Translations under genes and position numbers: made by a program
Notes under the pieces: generated by a model
What the model was told of the DNA's origin: nothing
Database searches by the model: none
Seen by the model: the letters and a program-made list of their open reading frames with translations, nothing else
Part shown: positions 17,632-26,390 of the stretch, one piece after another
How the letters are laid out: every line of letters begins with the position of its first letter
Numbering within the stretch: the first letter of the stretch is position 1
NCBI RefSeq assembly: GCF_004331345.1
Contig: NZ_SJJZ01000003.1
Span: 1,240,001 to 1,304,000 of the forward strand
Direction of reading: 5' to 3'
Length of the DNA stretch: 64,000 nucleotides
DNA from: Kribbella soli
GTDB lineage: Bacteria > Actinomycetota > Actinomycetes > Propionibacteriales > Kribbellaceae

Positions 17632-20628
17632 TCAGCTGTCTACGCGTACGACGGTGGAGCCGGAACCGTCGGCGCCGTCGGTGAAGTGCAGCTGGCCCAG
17701 GTACCTGGTGCCGGCAGTCAGTCCGGTCCAGTTCGCAGTCACTGAGGTCTGGCCGGCCACTGTCACCGGCTGGCTGGCCGGTGTGACAGTCAGGTTGCCT
17801 GCGGCCTTCTGCAGCTCCCAGTGGTCGAGTTTGACCTGCTGCTCGTTCGCTCCGGCGTACAGGTCGACGTACACGTCCACCTGACCACCTGCGGGCTGCG
17901 ACAGGTTCACCTCTTCCTCAGCGGAGCCACCGGTGCTGCTGCCGAGCAGAGTCGTCGTACCGGCCTTGTACGCGAACACGTCCAGGTCGGTGCCGGCCGG
18001 GTAGTCCGCGTCGAACGTGGAGAACCGGGCGTACGTCGTACCGGCCGGGACGTCCACGGTGAACTTCGCGACGTGGTCGTTGACCTTCGGCGCGGTCGTC
18101 GGGAACGACACGCCACCCGGGTTCTTCAGCGCGGCCTCGCCGACCGTGGCCGGGTTCAGGCCCAGCGCGGTGGTCTCGAGCGTTCCGGCGTACCCGGCCG
18201 TGACCGGGACCTGCACCGAACCGGCGGTACCGGTGCCGTTGACCTGGACCGGCGCCTTCACGGTCAGCGGCTTGATCGCCAGCGTGCTCGCGACGGAGTG
18301 CTTCACCGACTTCCACACCAGCCGGCCGAACGAGTACTGCTCCAGCGGCGCACCGTTGTTCTCGATCGTGACCTTGTACGTCGTGCTGCGGCCCGGGAGC
18401 GTGATCAGGATCCGCGGCGTCACGGTCACCTTCAGGCCCTTGAGACCCTCGACCTTCGGGAAGTAGACCTCCGGGACCTGGCCGACGTTCGTCACGGTCC
18501 GGGTCACGGTCTGCTTACCGGCCAGGTCACCGATCGCGATCGTCGGGTAGTTCAGGTCGCTGAGGTCGATCTTGCCGTTCGCGCACAGCTCGTGCGTGCT
18601 GGGCACCTGACCGGAGCCGCAGACGAACTTCGTCCAGTCGGTGTACGTCGAGTCGTAGACCAGGCCCGGGTCCATACCGAGCTTCGGCTGCACTTCGCCG
18701 GCACCGTAGCCGAACGGGTTCGCCGGCGAGCCGGAGTCGTTCTGGATCGGCTTGCCGCTGGTGTCCTTGTCGGTGGCGGTCGTCATCATCGCCGACTTGA
18801 TCGCCATCGGGGACCAGGTCGGGTGCTTGCTCTTCAGCACCGCCGCGATGCCGGCGATGTGCGGCGTGGACATCGACGTACCGCTCATGAACGCATACTC
18901 GCCACCGGCCGCGCTGAACGCGGTCGTCGCGGCCAGCACGTTCGTGCCCGGGGCCATGATGTCCGGCTTGAGCAGGTCGCCGTTGCCGGCCGGGGACGGA
19001 CCACGGCTCGAGGAGCTGGCCACCTTCGGGGCGTTGACACGGACCGGCGTACCGGGCCCGATGGTCGCGGTCGGGTTCGCGGTGCCGCTCACGTACGCCT
19101 TGACCGCCGGCGCGGCCTTGTCGTCGAGGTGGACAGTCGGGACCGAGTGCAGGTCCGCGTCCAGCGTGCCCGGGGTGATGTTGAGCAGGATCATGCCGAC
19201 ACCGCCGGCGTTCTTCACCTGCAGGCTCTTGTCGACGCGGGCGTTCCCACCGCGGTCACAGACCACGATCTTGCCGGTGGCCTTCGCCGGGTCGAGCGTG
19301 CCCGCCTGGCAGAGGAGGAGGTTGGCCGGGTCCGCGTTGGGCAGGCCGGCGTCCTTGGCCAGCACCACCGGCGTCTGCGGCGTACCGGAACCGATGCCCG
19401 CACCGGTGTAGGACTTGCCGTCGCCGAGCGTCACGGTGGTCTGGATGTCGCGGTCATGGGTGCCGTTGGCAACCGACGTGACCCAGGGGTACGTCTTGCC
19501 GACGGTCGCCTCGCCCGGACCCGTGTTTCCGGCGCTGGTCGCGACGAACACGCCCGCCTTGGCCGCCCGCAGGAAGGCGAGACCAGTGGCGTTCACGTAC
19601 GTCGATCCGCTGCCGGAGATCGAGTAGTTGATGACGTCGACACCGTCAGAGACCGCCGCGTCGATCGCGGCCACGATGTCGGCGTCGGTACCGCTGCCGC
19701 CGCCGGTCGCGTCGACCGCCCACAGCGCCTTGTAGATCGCGAGGCGGGCGTGCGGCGCCATACCGGAGCCCTTGCCGTAGTCGCGGCCCATGACGGTCAT
19801 GTCGACGCCGTAGTTGCCGGCCGCGGTGCTGGCGGTGTGGGTGCCGTGGCCGCCGTAGTCACGCGGTGACTTGAACTCGTCCGGGATCGGGCGGGTGCCG
19901 ATGCCCTTGTCGAAGTACCGGGCGCCGATCACCTTGTTGTTGCAGGTGACGGGCGCTTCCTCGCCGGCCTGGCAGGTGCCCTTCCACTTCTTCGCGACGA
20001 TCGCGTCGGACTGCTTCGTGGTCTTCATCGGCGCGAAGCTCGCCCGCTCCGGGACGTACCCGGAGTCGATCATGCCGATGATCACGCCGTCGCCGGCCTT
20101 GTCGATGCCGCCCGCCTGCTGCCAGGCGCCGCCCTTGCCCGACAGGCCGAGGAAACGCGGGGTGTCGACAGTGTCGGCGTGCTCGATCTCGCTCGGCTCG
20201 ACGCTCTTCACCCCCGACGACTTGGCCAGCTTAACCGCGTCGTCGTACGACATCTCGGCGGAGAATCCGGCGTACGTATAGCTGTAGTCGTAGAGCTTCT
20301 TGACACCCGGGACCTGGTTCAGGACCGCGTTGCGTTCGCCGGCGAGATGCTTGACGTAGTCAACGACCGGCGCCGCGGTCTTCAGCAGCTTGCCGCCGGG
20401 CAGGACCTTGGTCGCGGCGAGGCCGGCGATGTCGCCGGCGTACTCGGCGACCGGGGAGTCGTCGAGCTGGACGATGTACGAGCCGGTCTCGGAGCGCTTG
20501 ACCTCCGGGTCGGCGGCCGGGCTTGTCGCCGGCTGGCTGGCACTCGCGGCATTCACCAGCACGGGTACGCCGGCGCAGGCGGCGATCAGTGCGGTGGCGA
20601 CAACGATCGCCGGGCGTTTGCGGGTCAC
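17632..20628 (-). CDS. Secreted subtilisin-like serine protease (S8) with PA and C-terminal beta domains
   Basis: 998 residues. Signal peptide about 1-31; inhibitor I9 propeptide about 48-150 (SYIVQLDDSPVAEY); catalytic Asp188 in GMIDSG, His261 in GGHGTHTAS, Ser in MSGTSMSTPH near 600. A protease-associated insert (about 400-520; LLCQAGTLDPAKATGKIVVCDRGG) is followed by the Fn3-like subtilase tail and a pre-peptidase-like domain (FDADYPAGTDLDVFAYKAG). The architecture is that of the plant-cucumisin/Vpr group. It should act outside the cell as a broad protease. The gene is separated from the SRPBCC gene by a divergent promoter region. Confidence 0.94.
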   Translation of the reverse strand: MTRKRPAIVVATALIAACAGVPVLVNAASASQPATSPAADPEVKRSETGSYIVQLDDSPVAEYAGDIAGLAATKVLPGGKLLKTAAPVVDYVKHLAGERNAVLNQVPGVKKLYDYSYTYAGFSAEMSYDDAVKLAKSSGVKSVEPSEIEHADTVDTPRFLGLSGKGGAWQQAGGIDKAGDGVIIGMIDSGYVPERASFAPMKTTKQSDAIVAKKWKGTCQAGEEAPVTCNNKVIGARYFDKGIGTRPIPDEFKSPRDYGGHGTHTASTAAGNYGVDMTVMGRDYGKGSGMAPHARLAIYKALWAVDATGGGSGTDADIVAAIDAAVSDGVDVINYSISGSGSTYVNATGLAFLRAAKAGVFVATSAGNTGPGEATVGKTYPWVTSVANGTHDRDIQTTVTLGDGKSYTGAGIGSGTPQTPVVLAKDAGLPNADPANLLLCQAGTLDPAKATGKIVVCDRGGNARVDKSLQVKNAGGVGMILLNITPGTLDADLHSVPTVHLDDKAAPAVKAYVSGTANPTATIGPGTPVRVNAPKVASSSSRGPSPAGNGDLLKPDIMAPGTNVLAATTAFSAAGGEYAFMSGTSMSTPHIAGIAAVLKSKHPTWSPMAIKSAMMTTATDKDTSGKPIQNDSGSPANPFGYGAGEVQPKLGMDPGLVYDSTYTDWTKFVCGSGQVPSTHELCANGKIDLSDLNYPTIAIGDLAGKQTVTRTVTNVGQVPEVYFPKVEGLKGLKVTVTPRILITLPGRSTTYKVTIENNGAPLEQYSFGRLVWKSVKHSVASTLAIKPLTVKAPVQVNGTGTAGSVQVPVTAGYAGTLETTALGLNPATVGEAALKNPGGVSFPTTAPKVNDHVAKFTVDVPAGTTYARFSTFDADYPAGTDLDVFAYKAGTTTLLGSSTGGSAEEEVNLSQPAGGQVDVYVDLYAGANEQQVKLDHWELQKAAGNLTVTPASQPVTVAGQTSVTANWTGLTAGTRYLGQLHFTDGADGSGSTVVRVDS

Positions 20629-20781
20629 GCAGTTCCTCCAGGCTTGGACGGAGCGATGGTGGAGCCCTTGGCTCGCGGACGTCCCGGCGCGCAGGCGTCA
20701 CGGGGCCTTGAGTATGCCGTCAGCCGCCGACAGTGTCACGCTGTGCACACCAGGCGACGGCCGACAGCAAGGGAAAACCCG

Positions 20782-21249
20782 ATGCCGGATCTGACCGAGT
20801 CCATCACAGTGCGTTCGTCCGCTGACGCACTGTATCGGTTGGTCAGCGATCTCCCCCGGATGAGCGAGTGGAGCCCCGAGTGCACCCGCGTCACTTGGTC
20901 CTTGGGTGAGTCCTCCGACGGTCCGGTGCCAGGCGCACGGTTCGTCGGGCACAACCGGGTAGGCGTCGTGCGGTGGTTCACCTTCGGGCAGGTGGTGACC
21001 GCGCAGCCCGGCCGCCGGTTCACCTTCGACATCACCTTCGGCCCGATCCCGATCTCGCGCTGGGACTACGAGTTCACCCCCACTGCGACCGGCTGCGAGG
21101 TCACCGAATCCTGGACCGACCACCGCCCGCTGGTCCTGAAGCTCCTCTTCCGGCCCGTCTTCGGCAACCGCGCCCCACGCAACATTCACGGCATCCACAC
21201 GACGCTGATCCGGCTGAAATCCGCCGCCGAGACGACCGCACGAGCCTGA
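20782..21249 (+). CDS. SRPBCC-family (polyketide cyclase/dehydrase-like) protein
   Basis: 155 residues. The START-like fold is suggested by MPDLTESITVRSSADALYRLVSDLPRMSEWSPECTRVTW and by FTPTATGCEVTESW. Such proteins bind a hydrophobic ligand in a helix-grip cavity. ATG at 20782. No enzymatic residues can be proposed. It is followed by rpsT after a 144-base gap that holds the rpsT promoter. Confidence 0.85.
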   Translation: MPDLTESITVRSSADALYRLVSDLPRMSEWSPECTRVTWSLGESSDGPVPGARFVGHNRVGVVRWFTFGQVVTAQPGRRFTFDITFGPIPISRWDYEFTPTATGCEVTESWTDHRPLVLKLLFRPVFGNRAPRNIHGIHTTLIRLKSAAETTARA

Positions 21250-21393
21250 ATCACCCCCGGCCCGGCGGGAGCGGGTTTGGAGGAGGGGACGGCTTGTTGG
21301 TAATCTGGCCCTTCGCGCGTTCACGGGTGGTGCTCAGCCGTGCGCCGTAACACCTTCCGAATGACCGCATACTCCTGATCGAGGCACTGCTCC

Positions 21394-21654
21394 GTGGCGA
21401 ACATCAAGTCCCAGATCAAGCGCAACCGCCAGAACGAGGCTGCGCGACTTCGCAACAAGTCGGTGAAGTCGACCCTCAAGACGGCAGTTCGCCGGTTCCA
21501 CGAGGCCGTCGACGCCGGCGAGGCCGAGAAGGCCAACGAGACCGCCCGCAAGGCCGGTCGCCTGCTCGACAAGGCCGTCAGCAAGGGCGTCATCCACGCC
21601 AACCAGGCGGCGAACCGCAAGTCGGCCATCTTCAAGAAGGCCGCTTCCCTCTAA
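21394..21654 (+). CDS. rpsT: 30S ribosomal protein S20
   Basis: 86 residues, basic, starting GTG at 21394 (MANIKSQIKRNRQNEAARLRNKSVKS). Length and N-terminal MANIKSQIKRI-type motif are diagnostic for S20, which binds the 5-prime domain of 16S rRNA. The gene is convergent with holA, with a strong terminator between them. Confidence 0.97.
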   Translation: MANIKSQIKRNRQNEAARLRNKSVKSTLKTAVRRFHEAVDAGEAEKANETARKAGRLLDKAVSKGVIHANQAANRKSAIFKKAASL

Positions 21655-21685
21655 CGCCAGGGCCGCGTCCCCGACGCGCCCCGCC

Positions 21686-21724
21686 AACGATCGGCCCGGT
21701 CCCTTCGACCGGCCGATCGTTTTT
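21686..21724 (+). terminator. rpsT intrinsic terminator
   Basis: Stem AACGATCGGCC / GGCCGATCGTT with extra pairing inside (CGGT...ACCG), followed by TTTTT. A classical rho-independent terminator for the + strand, 30 bases after the rpsT stop. Confidence 0.93.
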
Positions 21725-21763
21725 GCGTACCCAAACCACCCAGCAAAGAGTGTGTGAGAGTGG

Positions 21764-22762
21764 TTAGCGGCGGCCGTGGGCTCGGGTGATGGTCAGGACC
21801 ATGCGTTCCAGGGCGTAGCCGGCGTCGCCCGAGGCGCCCTTGACGTCCGCATCGGCCTGCGCGACCGCCTTGATCGCGGTCGCGAGACCACCCGGAGTCC
21901 AGCTGCGCGACTGCTGCTTGAGCTGCTTGAGCTTCCACGGCGGTACGCCGACCTCGCGCGCCAGGTCCGCCTCCCGCATCCCACTCGGCGCGCTCGAGTA
22001 CTTCGCCAGCCCCCGCAACCCGCCCGCCATCGCGCTCGTCACCAGCACCGGCGCCACGCCGCAGTCCAACGCCCACCGGAGCTGCTCCAGCGCCGGCTCC
22101 GTCCGACCGGCGATCGCCGCATCCGCAACCGCGAAGCTCGTGACCTCCGCACGCCCACCGAAGTACTGCCCGATCAGCTGAGTCGTCACCGCCTGACCGC
22201 CGGAGTCAGACACCAGCTGCGAACACGCCCCCGCCAGCGCCCGCAGGTCGTGACCGACCGCGTCCACCAGCGCCGACGCCGCGCCTTCGTCGACCGTGCC
22301 ACCGTGCAGCCGGATCTCCCCCGCCACGAACTGCGGAAGCTCCCACGCCTTCGGCGCCGTCGCGACGACCTCGGTGACTGATGCCTTCCGCAACTTGTCG
22401 AGAACGCCCTTCCCCTTCTGCCCACCGGAGTGCACCAGCACGGCGAGTACGTCGTCCGACGACGAGCCGGCGTACTCGATCAGATGCGGCGCCATCTCAC
22501 TCGGCAGGTTCTCCAGCCCGCGCAGCACCAGCACCCGCTCGGTCGCGAACAACGACGGCCCGGTCAGCTCCGCGAACACCCCGACGTCCAGCGTCGACGC
22601 CTCGAGATCCGTCACCTCCACCGCGCTGTCGCCGTCGGCCTCCGCCTTCTTCGACACCGCCGCGATCGCCGACCGCACAGCCCGATCCGCCAGGAACGAC
22701 TCGGTCCCGGTCACCAGCAGCACATCGCCCAGCTTCGGCGCAGAACCTTTACGAGCAGCCAC
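21764..22762 (-). CDS. holA: DNA polymerase III subunit delta
   Basis: 332 residues if started at the GTG at 22762 (VAARKGSAPKLGDVLLVTGTESFLADRAV); an upstream start is open but adds atypical residues. HolA-type features are GTESFLADRAV near 15-25 and the N-terminal domain with LEASTLDVGVFAELTGPSLFATERVLVLRGLEN. It is the clamp-loader subunit that opens the sliding clamp. Order rpsT-holA-comEC-comEA is a conserved actinobacterial arrangement, though an isochorismatase gene sits between holA and comEC here. Confidence 0.93.
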   Translation of the reverse strand: MAARKGSAPKLGDVLLVTGTESFLADRAVRSAIAAVSKKAEADGDSAVEVTDLEASTLDVGVFAELTGPSLFATERVLVLRGLENLPSEMAPHLIEYAGSSSDDVLAVLVHSGGQKGKGVLDKLRKASVTEVVATAPKAWELPQFVAGEIRLHGGTVDEGAASALVDAVGHDLRALAGACSQLVSDSGGQAVTTQLIGQYFGGRAEVTSFAVADAAIAGRTEPALEQLRWALDCGVAPVLVTSAMAGGLRGLAKYSSAPSGMREADLAREVGVPPWKLKQLKQQSRSWTPGGLATAIKAVAQADADVKGASGDAGYALERMVLTITRAHGRR

Positions 22763-22831
22763 CCCGTCAGCATCCCACGCCCTCCGGACAATCCCGGTGC
22801 GGCCCCGCACCAAACCGGCGAGGATGGCGCC

Positions 22832-23383
22832 ATGACCTCACCCGTCGACGCCTTGGTTCTCGTCGATCTGCAGACCGCGTTCGTCTCCGGCCCCGACGCG
22901 GTACCTGGCGCACCTGCACTCCTGGATCGGGCGGGAGACCTCTTGGACCGCGCCCGGGCTGCAGGCGCTGTCGTCGTACACCTGCAGAACGACGGCCCGC
23001 CCGGCGCAGACGACGAGCCCGGAACGCCCGGTTGGGAGCTGTACCTGCCGCTGAAGCCGGGTCCCCGCGAGCACGTGCTCCGGAAGCCTCGTGACGACGG
23101 CTTCGACGCGACGTCGCTCGGGGAGATCCTCGTGTCAGCCGGCGTACGGTCACTCGCCATCTGCGGCGTCATGTCGGAGATGTGCGTACACGCGACCGCA
23201 AAGACCGCACTCGCCCGCGGCTACCGAGTCGTCCTCCCGTATGACGCCCACGCCACGTACGACGTACCCGCCGTCCCCGGCGTAGCGGACAAGATCCCAG
23301 CCCACGTTGTCTCCCGAGTAGCCGCCTGGTCCCTAGGCGACCAACCCGAAAACACCACCCCAACCTCCGCCGTCACCTTCTAA
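22832..23383 (+). CDS. Isochorismatase-family cysteine hydrolase
   Basis: 183 residues from ATG at 22832. The catalytic triad is visible: Asp in VLVDLQTAFV, Lys in VLRKPRDDGF, Cys in GVMSEMCVHATA. The cis-peptide motif precedes the cysteine. Family members hydrolyse isochorismate, nicotinamide or N-carbamoyl compounds; substrate here is unknown. It is divergent from holA and its last 11 bases overlap the convergent comEC gene. Confidence 0.9.
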   Translation: MTSPVDALVLVDLQTAFVSGPDAVPGAPALLDRAGDLLDRARAAGAVVVHLQNDGPPGADDEPGTPGWELYLPLKPGPREHVLRKPRDDGFDATSLGEILVSAGVRSLAICGVMSEMCVHATAKTALARGYRVVLPYDAHATYDVPAVPGVADKIPAHVVSRVAAWSLGDQPENTTPTSAVTF

Positions 23384-26300
23384 CTCCATCCTGTAGGTGT
23401 GGGTTGGTGGTCAGAGCGAGGTGGTTGTTGGTGTTGGTGACGATCAAGGGACCGCTGACGTTGGTGGTGGCGGTTCGGGTCACGTTGTGGGAGAGGAGTT
23501 CCAGGGTCCTCGGCGCCGGGTGCCCGTAGTCGTTGTCCCGCCCAGCGGAGATGACCGCCAACCGCGCGTTCGCAGCGGCGATGAACCCAGGGTCCTGCTG
23601 GGCCGAACCGTGGTGCGGAACCTTCAACACATCCGCTCGCAGATCAGCCCCAGTCGCCACGACAGCGCGCTGCGACTCGGGTTCCAGGTCGCCGGTGAGC
23701 AGGATCCGGAGACCGTCGAGTTCGACCATCATCGCGATGCTGGCGTTGTTCTCCGGCGACCCTTCATCCGTGGACGTCGCCGACGAAGTACCCGACGCCG
23801 GCAAGGCCGGCACCTTCGCCGGCCACAGCGTCGTCCAGCTCACCTTCCCCACGACCCGTTGCTCCCGGAACCCGACCGTACGCACAGCCGCCCCATGCCG
23901 CGACGCCAACTCAACCACCCGGTCGTACTCAGCGCGCGGCGAGAAGTACGGCGTCACCTCGATCTCCTCCACCCGCCGATCGTTCAGTACGCCGGCCAGC
24001 CCGCCGACATGATCCGCATGAAAGTGACTCAGCACGACGACCGGGACGTACTGAACATCCAGCTCCTTCAAACACCGATCCATCGCCGCCGGATCCGGCC
24101 CGGTGTCGACCACAACCGCCGTACGGTCACCCGCCCGTAACACCAGACCGTCTCCCTGGCCTACATCGCAAGCGACGAACAGCCAGTCGTCGGGCGGCCA
24201 GCCGAGCGATCCGACGGGACGCAGTACGACGACCGCGAGCAGAATCACCGCCACGATCATCGCTATCGGGCGAGCCAGGATGCGGTGCAGGCCCAGCACG
24301 AGCGCCAGGCAGAGCACCGTCAGTACGGCGACACCGACGACGGTCGCCGGCCACGCATTGGCGGCACCTGGGAGATCCGCCCCTTCGCGGGCAACCAGGA
24401 TGATCCAGCGGGCCGGCCATCCGGCGGCCCAGCCGACGACTTGCGCCAGCTGACTGCTCACCAGTGCGACTCCGGCAGCGACGAAGCCGAGAATCGTGGC
24501 CGGGCCAACCATTGGTCCCGCCAACAGGTTGGCGGCGACGGCGATCAGTGACACTTCACCCGACAGCCACCCGACGACCGGCGTACAGGCGAGCTGCGCG
24601 GCAAGCGGGCACGAGATCGCGTCGGCCAACCAGCCAGGCATCCACTTCGCCAACGCATCCCGCCAACCGGGTCCGAGCAGGATGATGCCCGCAGTAGCGA
24701 GCACCGACAACGCGAACCCGGCCGAGCGCGCGAGCGACGTGTCCAGAAGCAGCAACACAATCACCGCGACCGACAGACTGCGCACGGCGCGGCGCCGCCC
24801 TCCCCCACTGGTCATCGCCGCCAACGCGATCAGTCCCATCGCAGCCGCCCGAAGGACGCTCGGCTGTGGTCTGGCCAGGACGACGAACACGACGACCGTC
24901 AACAACCCGACCACGGTCAGCCCACGAGCCCGCACGCCGATCAGGCGCGCCAGCGGCAGGAGGAACGCGAGCAGGAGTGTCAGGTTCGTCCCGGAGACGG
25001 CGGACAGGTGCGTCAGGCCGGTGGTTTGGAAGTCCGCGTTCAGGTCCGCCGACACGCCAGACACGTCGCCCATGACGAGTGCAGGCACGAGCCCACGAAC
25101 GTCCTCGGGCTCACCTGCGACCGCGTCCCGCAGTCCTGCCCGAACTCGCTCAGCTGCGCGCAGCCACCACGGCGGCTCGTCTACAGTCCTCGGCGGTGAG
25201 CGCGTCGAGAGCATCGCGGCTACCTCGGCGCCACCTTCTACCTGCTCAAGCCTCCCGCTCGCGTCAACATGCTGCCCGTACCTGACGTGCTCCCATTTCG
25301 CAGTCCCCACCACCAGCACCGGCGTACGCACCCGTTCCCGGATCGCGTGTCCCGAGCCGGCGCGGCTGCGGATCTCCTCGATGGTCGCTCTGACGACGAC
25401 GTACGGCGGCCGTCTGCTGGTGGTGCTCTGCCGGAGTGACGGGTCCCCGTCGATCTTGAGCCGGACGGTGACCGTCGCCGAACGGGTCGCGAGTTCTTGT
25501 ACTGGTCCTGCGCGGAGGGCAGCGGTGTGCAGCCCGGAGGCGATCGCCAGCCCGCCCAAAACAACCAACGAACCAACAACCGCCCAACCAGCCGCCCGAC
25601 GAGCCGCCCAGCCAGTCACCGAATCAGTCACCGAATTACTCGCCGAACCAGTCGCCACAGGACCAGTCGCCGCCGGACCAGGCGCCGGACCACGCGCCGG
25701 ATCAGTCGCCGAGCCGCCGGTCGAGGATGTCCGGCTCGGCTGCCGGCGACTCGGGCTCACCCAGAGGCGACTCCAGTTCGCCCAGCGGCTGGCATGCCGG
25801 ACTACTGCAGTTCCAGAGCCGCGGTTCGACCGCCGGACGGTCAGCCGGAGTCGCACGGCCAATGTCGCGGCGAGCGTGAGCGTGAACCCGGCGACGATCC
25901 CAGCCACGATCGGCGACTGACCGACCAGCACCGCTGCAGCCAGCCAACCCACAGCCGCCGGGACGAGCAACCGCGCATCGAGCCGCTCAACCTCGGCCGC
26001 ATCCGCGGAGATCAGTTCAGCATCCGCAGTCGTCGACTCACCAGCCCCCGCAGCCGCGCAAACAGGTGCGGCAGTTAGCGCGGGGCCAGGCACAGACGTT
26101 GGCCTGCGGATTGGCGCGCAGCTTGGAGCAGGGGTTGGCGCGGAGGTTGGCGTGCGGGTTGACCCGGGGCTTGGCGTGGAGGGTGGCGGAGGGGTTGGTG
26201 CGAGGTTTGGCGCGGGGCTTGGCGTGATGGGCGGCGGAGGGTTTGGTGCAGGGCTTCGCGTGAAGGGCTGCGCGGAGGTTGGCGGAGGATTTGGTGGAGG

Positions 26301-26390
26301 GTTTGATCCGGGGCTTGGCGTGCGGGTTGGCGGAGGGGTTGGCGTGCGGGTTGGCTCGGGTGGGTGGTTGGCGGGGTCAGGTGCGGACAT
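23373..26390 (-). CDS. comEC: ComEC/Rec2 DNA-uptake channel with metallo-beta-lactamase domain
   Basis: 1005 residues. The N-terminus (about 1-110) is an unusual Pro/Thr/Ser-rich low-complexity tail with PTPPPTRTP-type repeats. Then come transmembrane segments, an OB-fold region (VVVRATIEEIRSRAGSG) and the Competence domain (LVPALVMGDVSGVSADLNADFQTTGLTHLSAVSGTNLTLLLAF). The C-terminal domain is of the MBL fold with SHFHADHVGG. The tail may stem from a later start inside the frame; the first convincing conserved residues follow DARLLVPAAVGW. Translation overlaps comEA by 14 bases. Confidence 0.92.
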   Translation of the reverse strand: MSAPDPANHPPEPTRTPTPPPTRTPSPGSNPPPNPPPTSAQPFTRSPAPNPPPPITPSPAPNLAPTPPPPSTPSPGSTRTPTSAPTPAPSCAPIRRPTSVPGPALTAAPVCAAAGAGESTTADAELISADAAEVERLDARLLVPAAVGWLAAAVLVGQSPIVAGIVAGFTLTLAATLAVRLRLTVRRSNRGSGTAVVRHASRWANWSRLWVSPSRRQPSRTSSTGGSATDPARGPAPGPAATGPVATGSASNSVTDSVTGWAARRAAGWAVVGSLVVLGGLAIASGLHTAALRAGPVQELATRSATVTVRLKIDGDPSLRQSTTSRRPPYVVVRATIEEIRSRAGSGHAIRERVRTPVLVVGTAKWEHVRYGQHVDASGRLEQVEGGAEVAAMLSTRSPPRTVDEPPWWLRAAERVRAGLRDAVAGEPEDVRGLVPALVMGDVSGVSADLNADFQTTGLTHLSAVSGTNLTLLLAFLLPLARLIGVRARGLTVVGLLTVVVFVVLARPQPSVLRAAAMGLIALAAMTSGGGRRRAVRSLSVAVIVLLLLDTSLARSAGFALSVLATAGIILLGPGWRDALAKWMPGWLADAISCPLAAQLACTPVVGWLSGEVSLIAVAANLLAGPMVGPATILGFVAAGVALVSSQLAQVVGWAAGWPARWIILVAREGADLPGAANAWPATVVGVAVLTVLCLALVLGLHRILARPIAMIVAVILLAVVVLRPVGSLGWPPDDWLFVACDVGQGDGLVLRAGDRTAVVVDTGPDPAAMDRCLKELDVQYVPVVVLSHFHADHVGGLAGVLNDRRVEEIEVTPYFSPRAEYDRVVELASRHGAAVRTVGFREQRVVGKVSWTTLWPAKVPALPASGTSSATSTDEGSPENNASIAMMVELDGLRILLTGDLEPESQRAVVATGADLRADVLKVPHHGSAQQDPGFIAAANARLAVISAGRDNDYGHPAPRTLELLSHNVTRTATTNVSGPLIVTNTNNHLALTTNPHLQDGVRR

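Noticed and set aside
17821..19869. 682-codon frame opposite the subtilase
   Set aside because: Shadow of a secure S8 protease gene.
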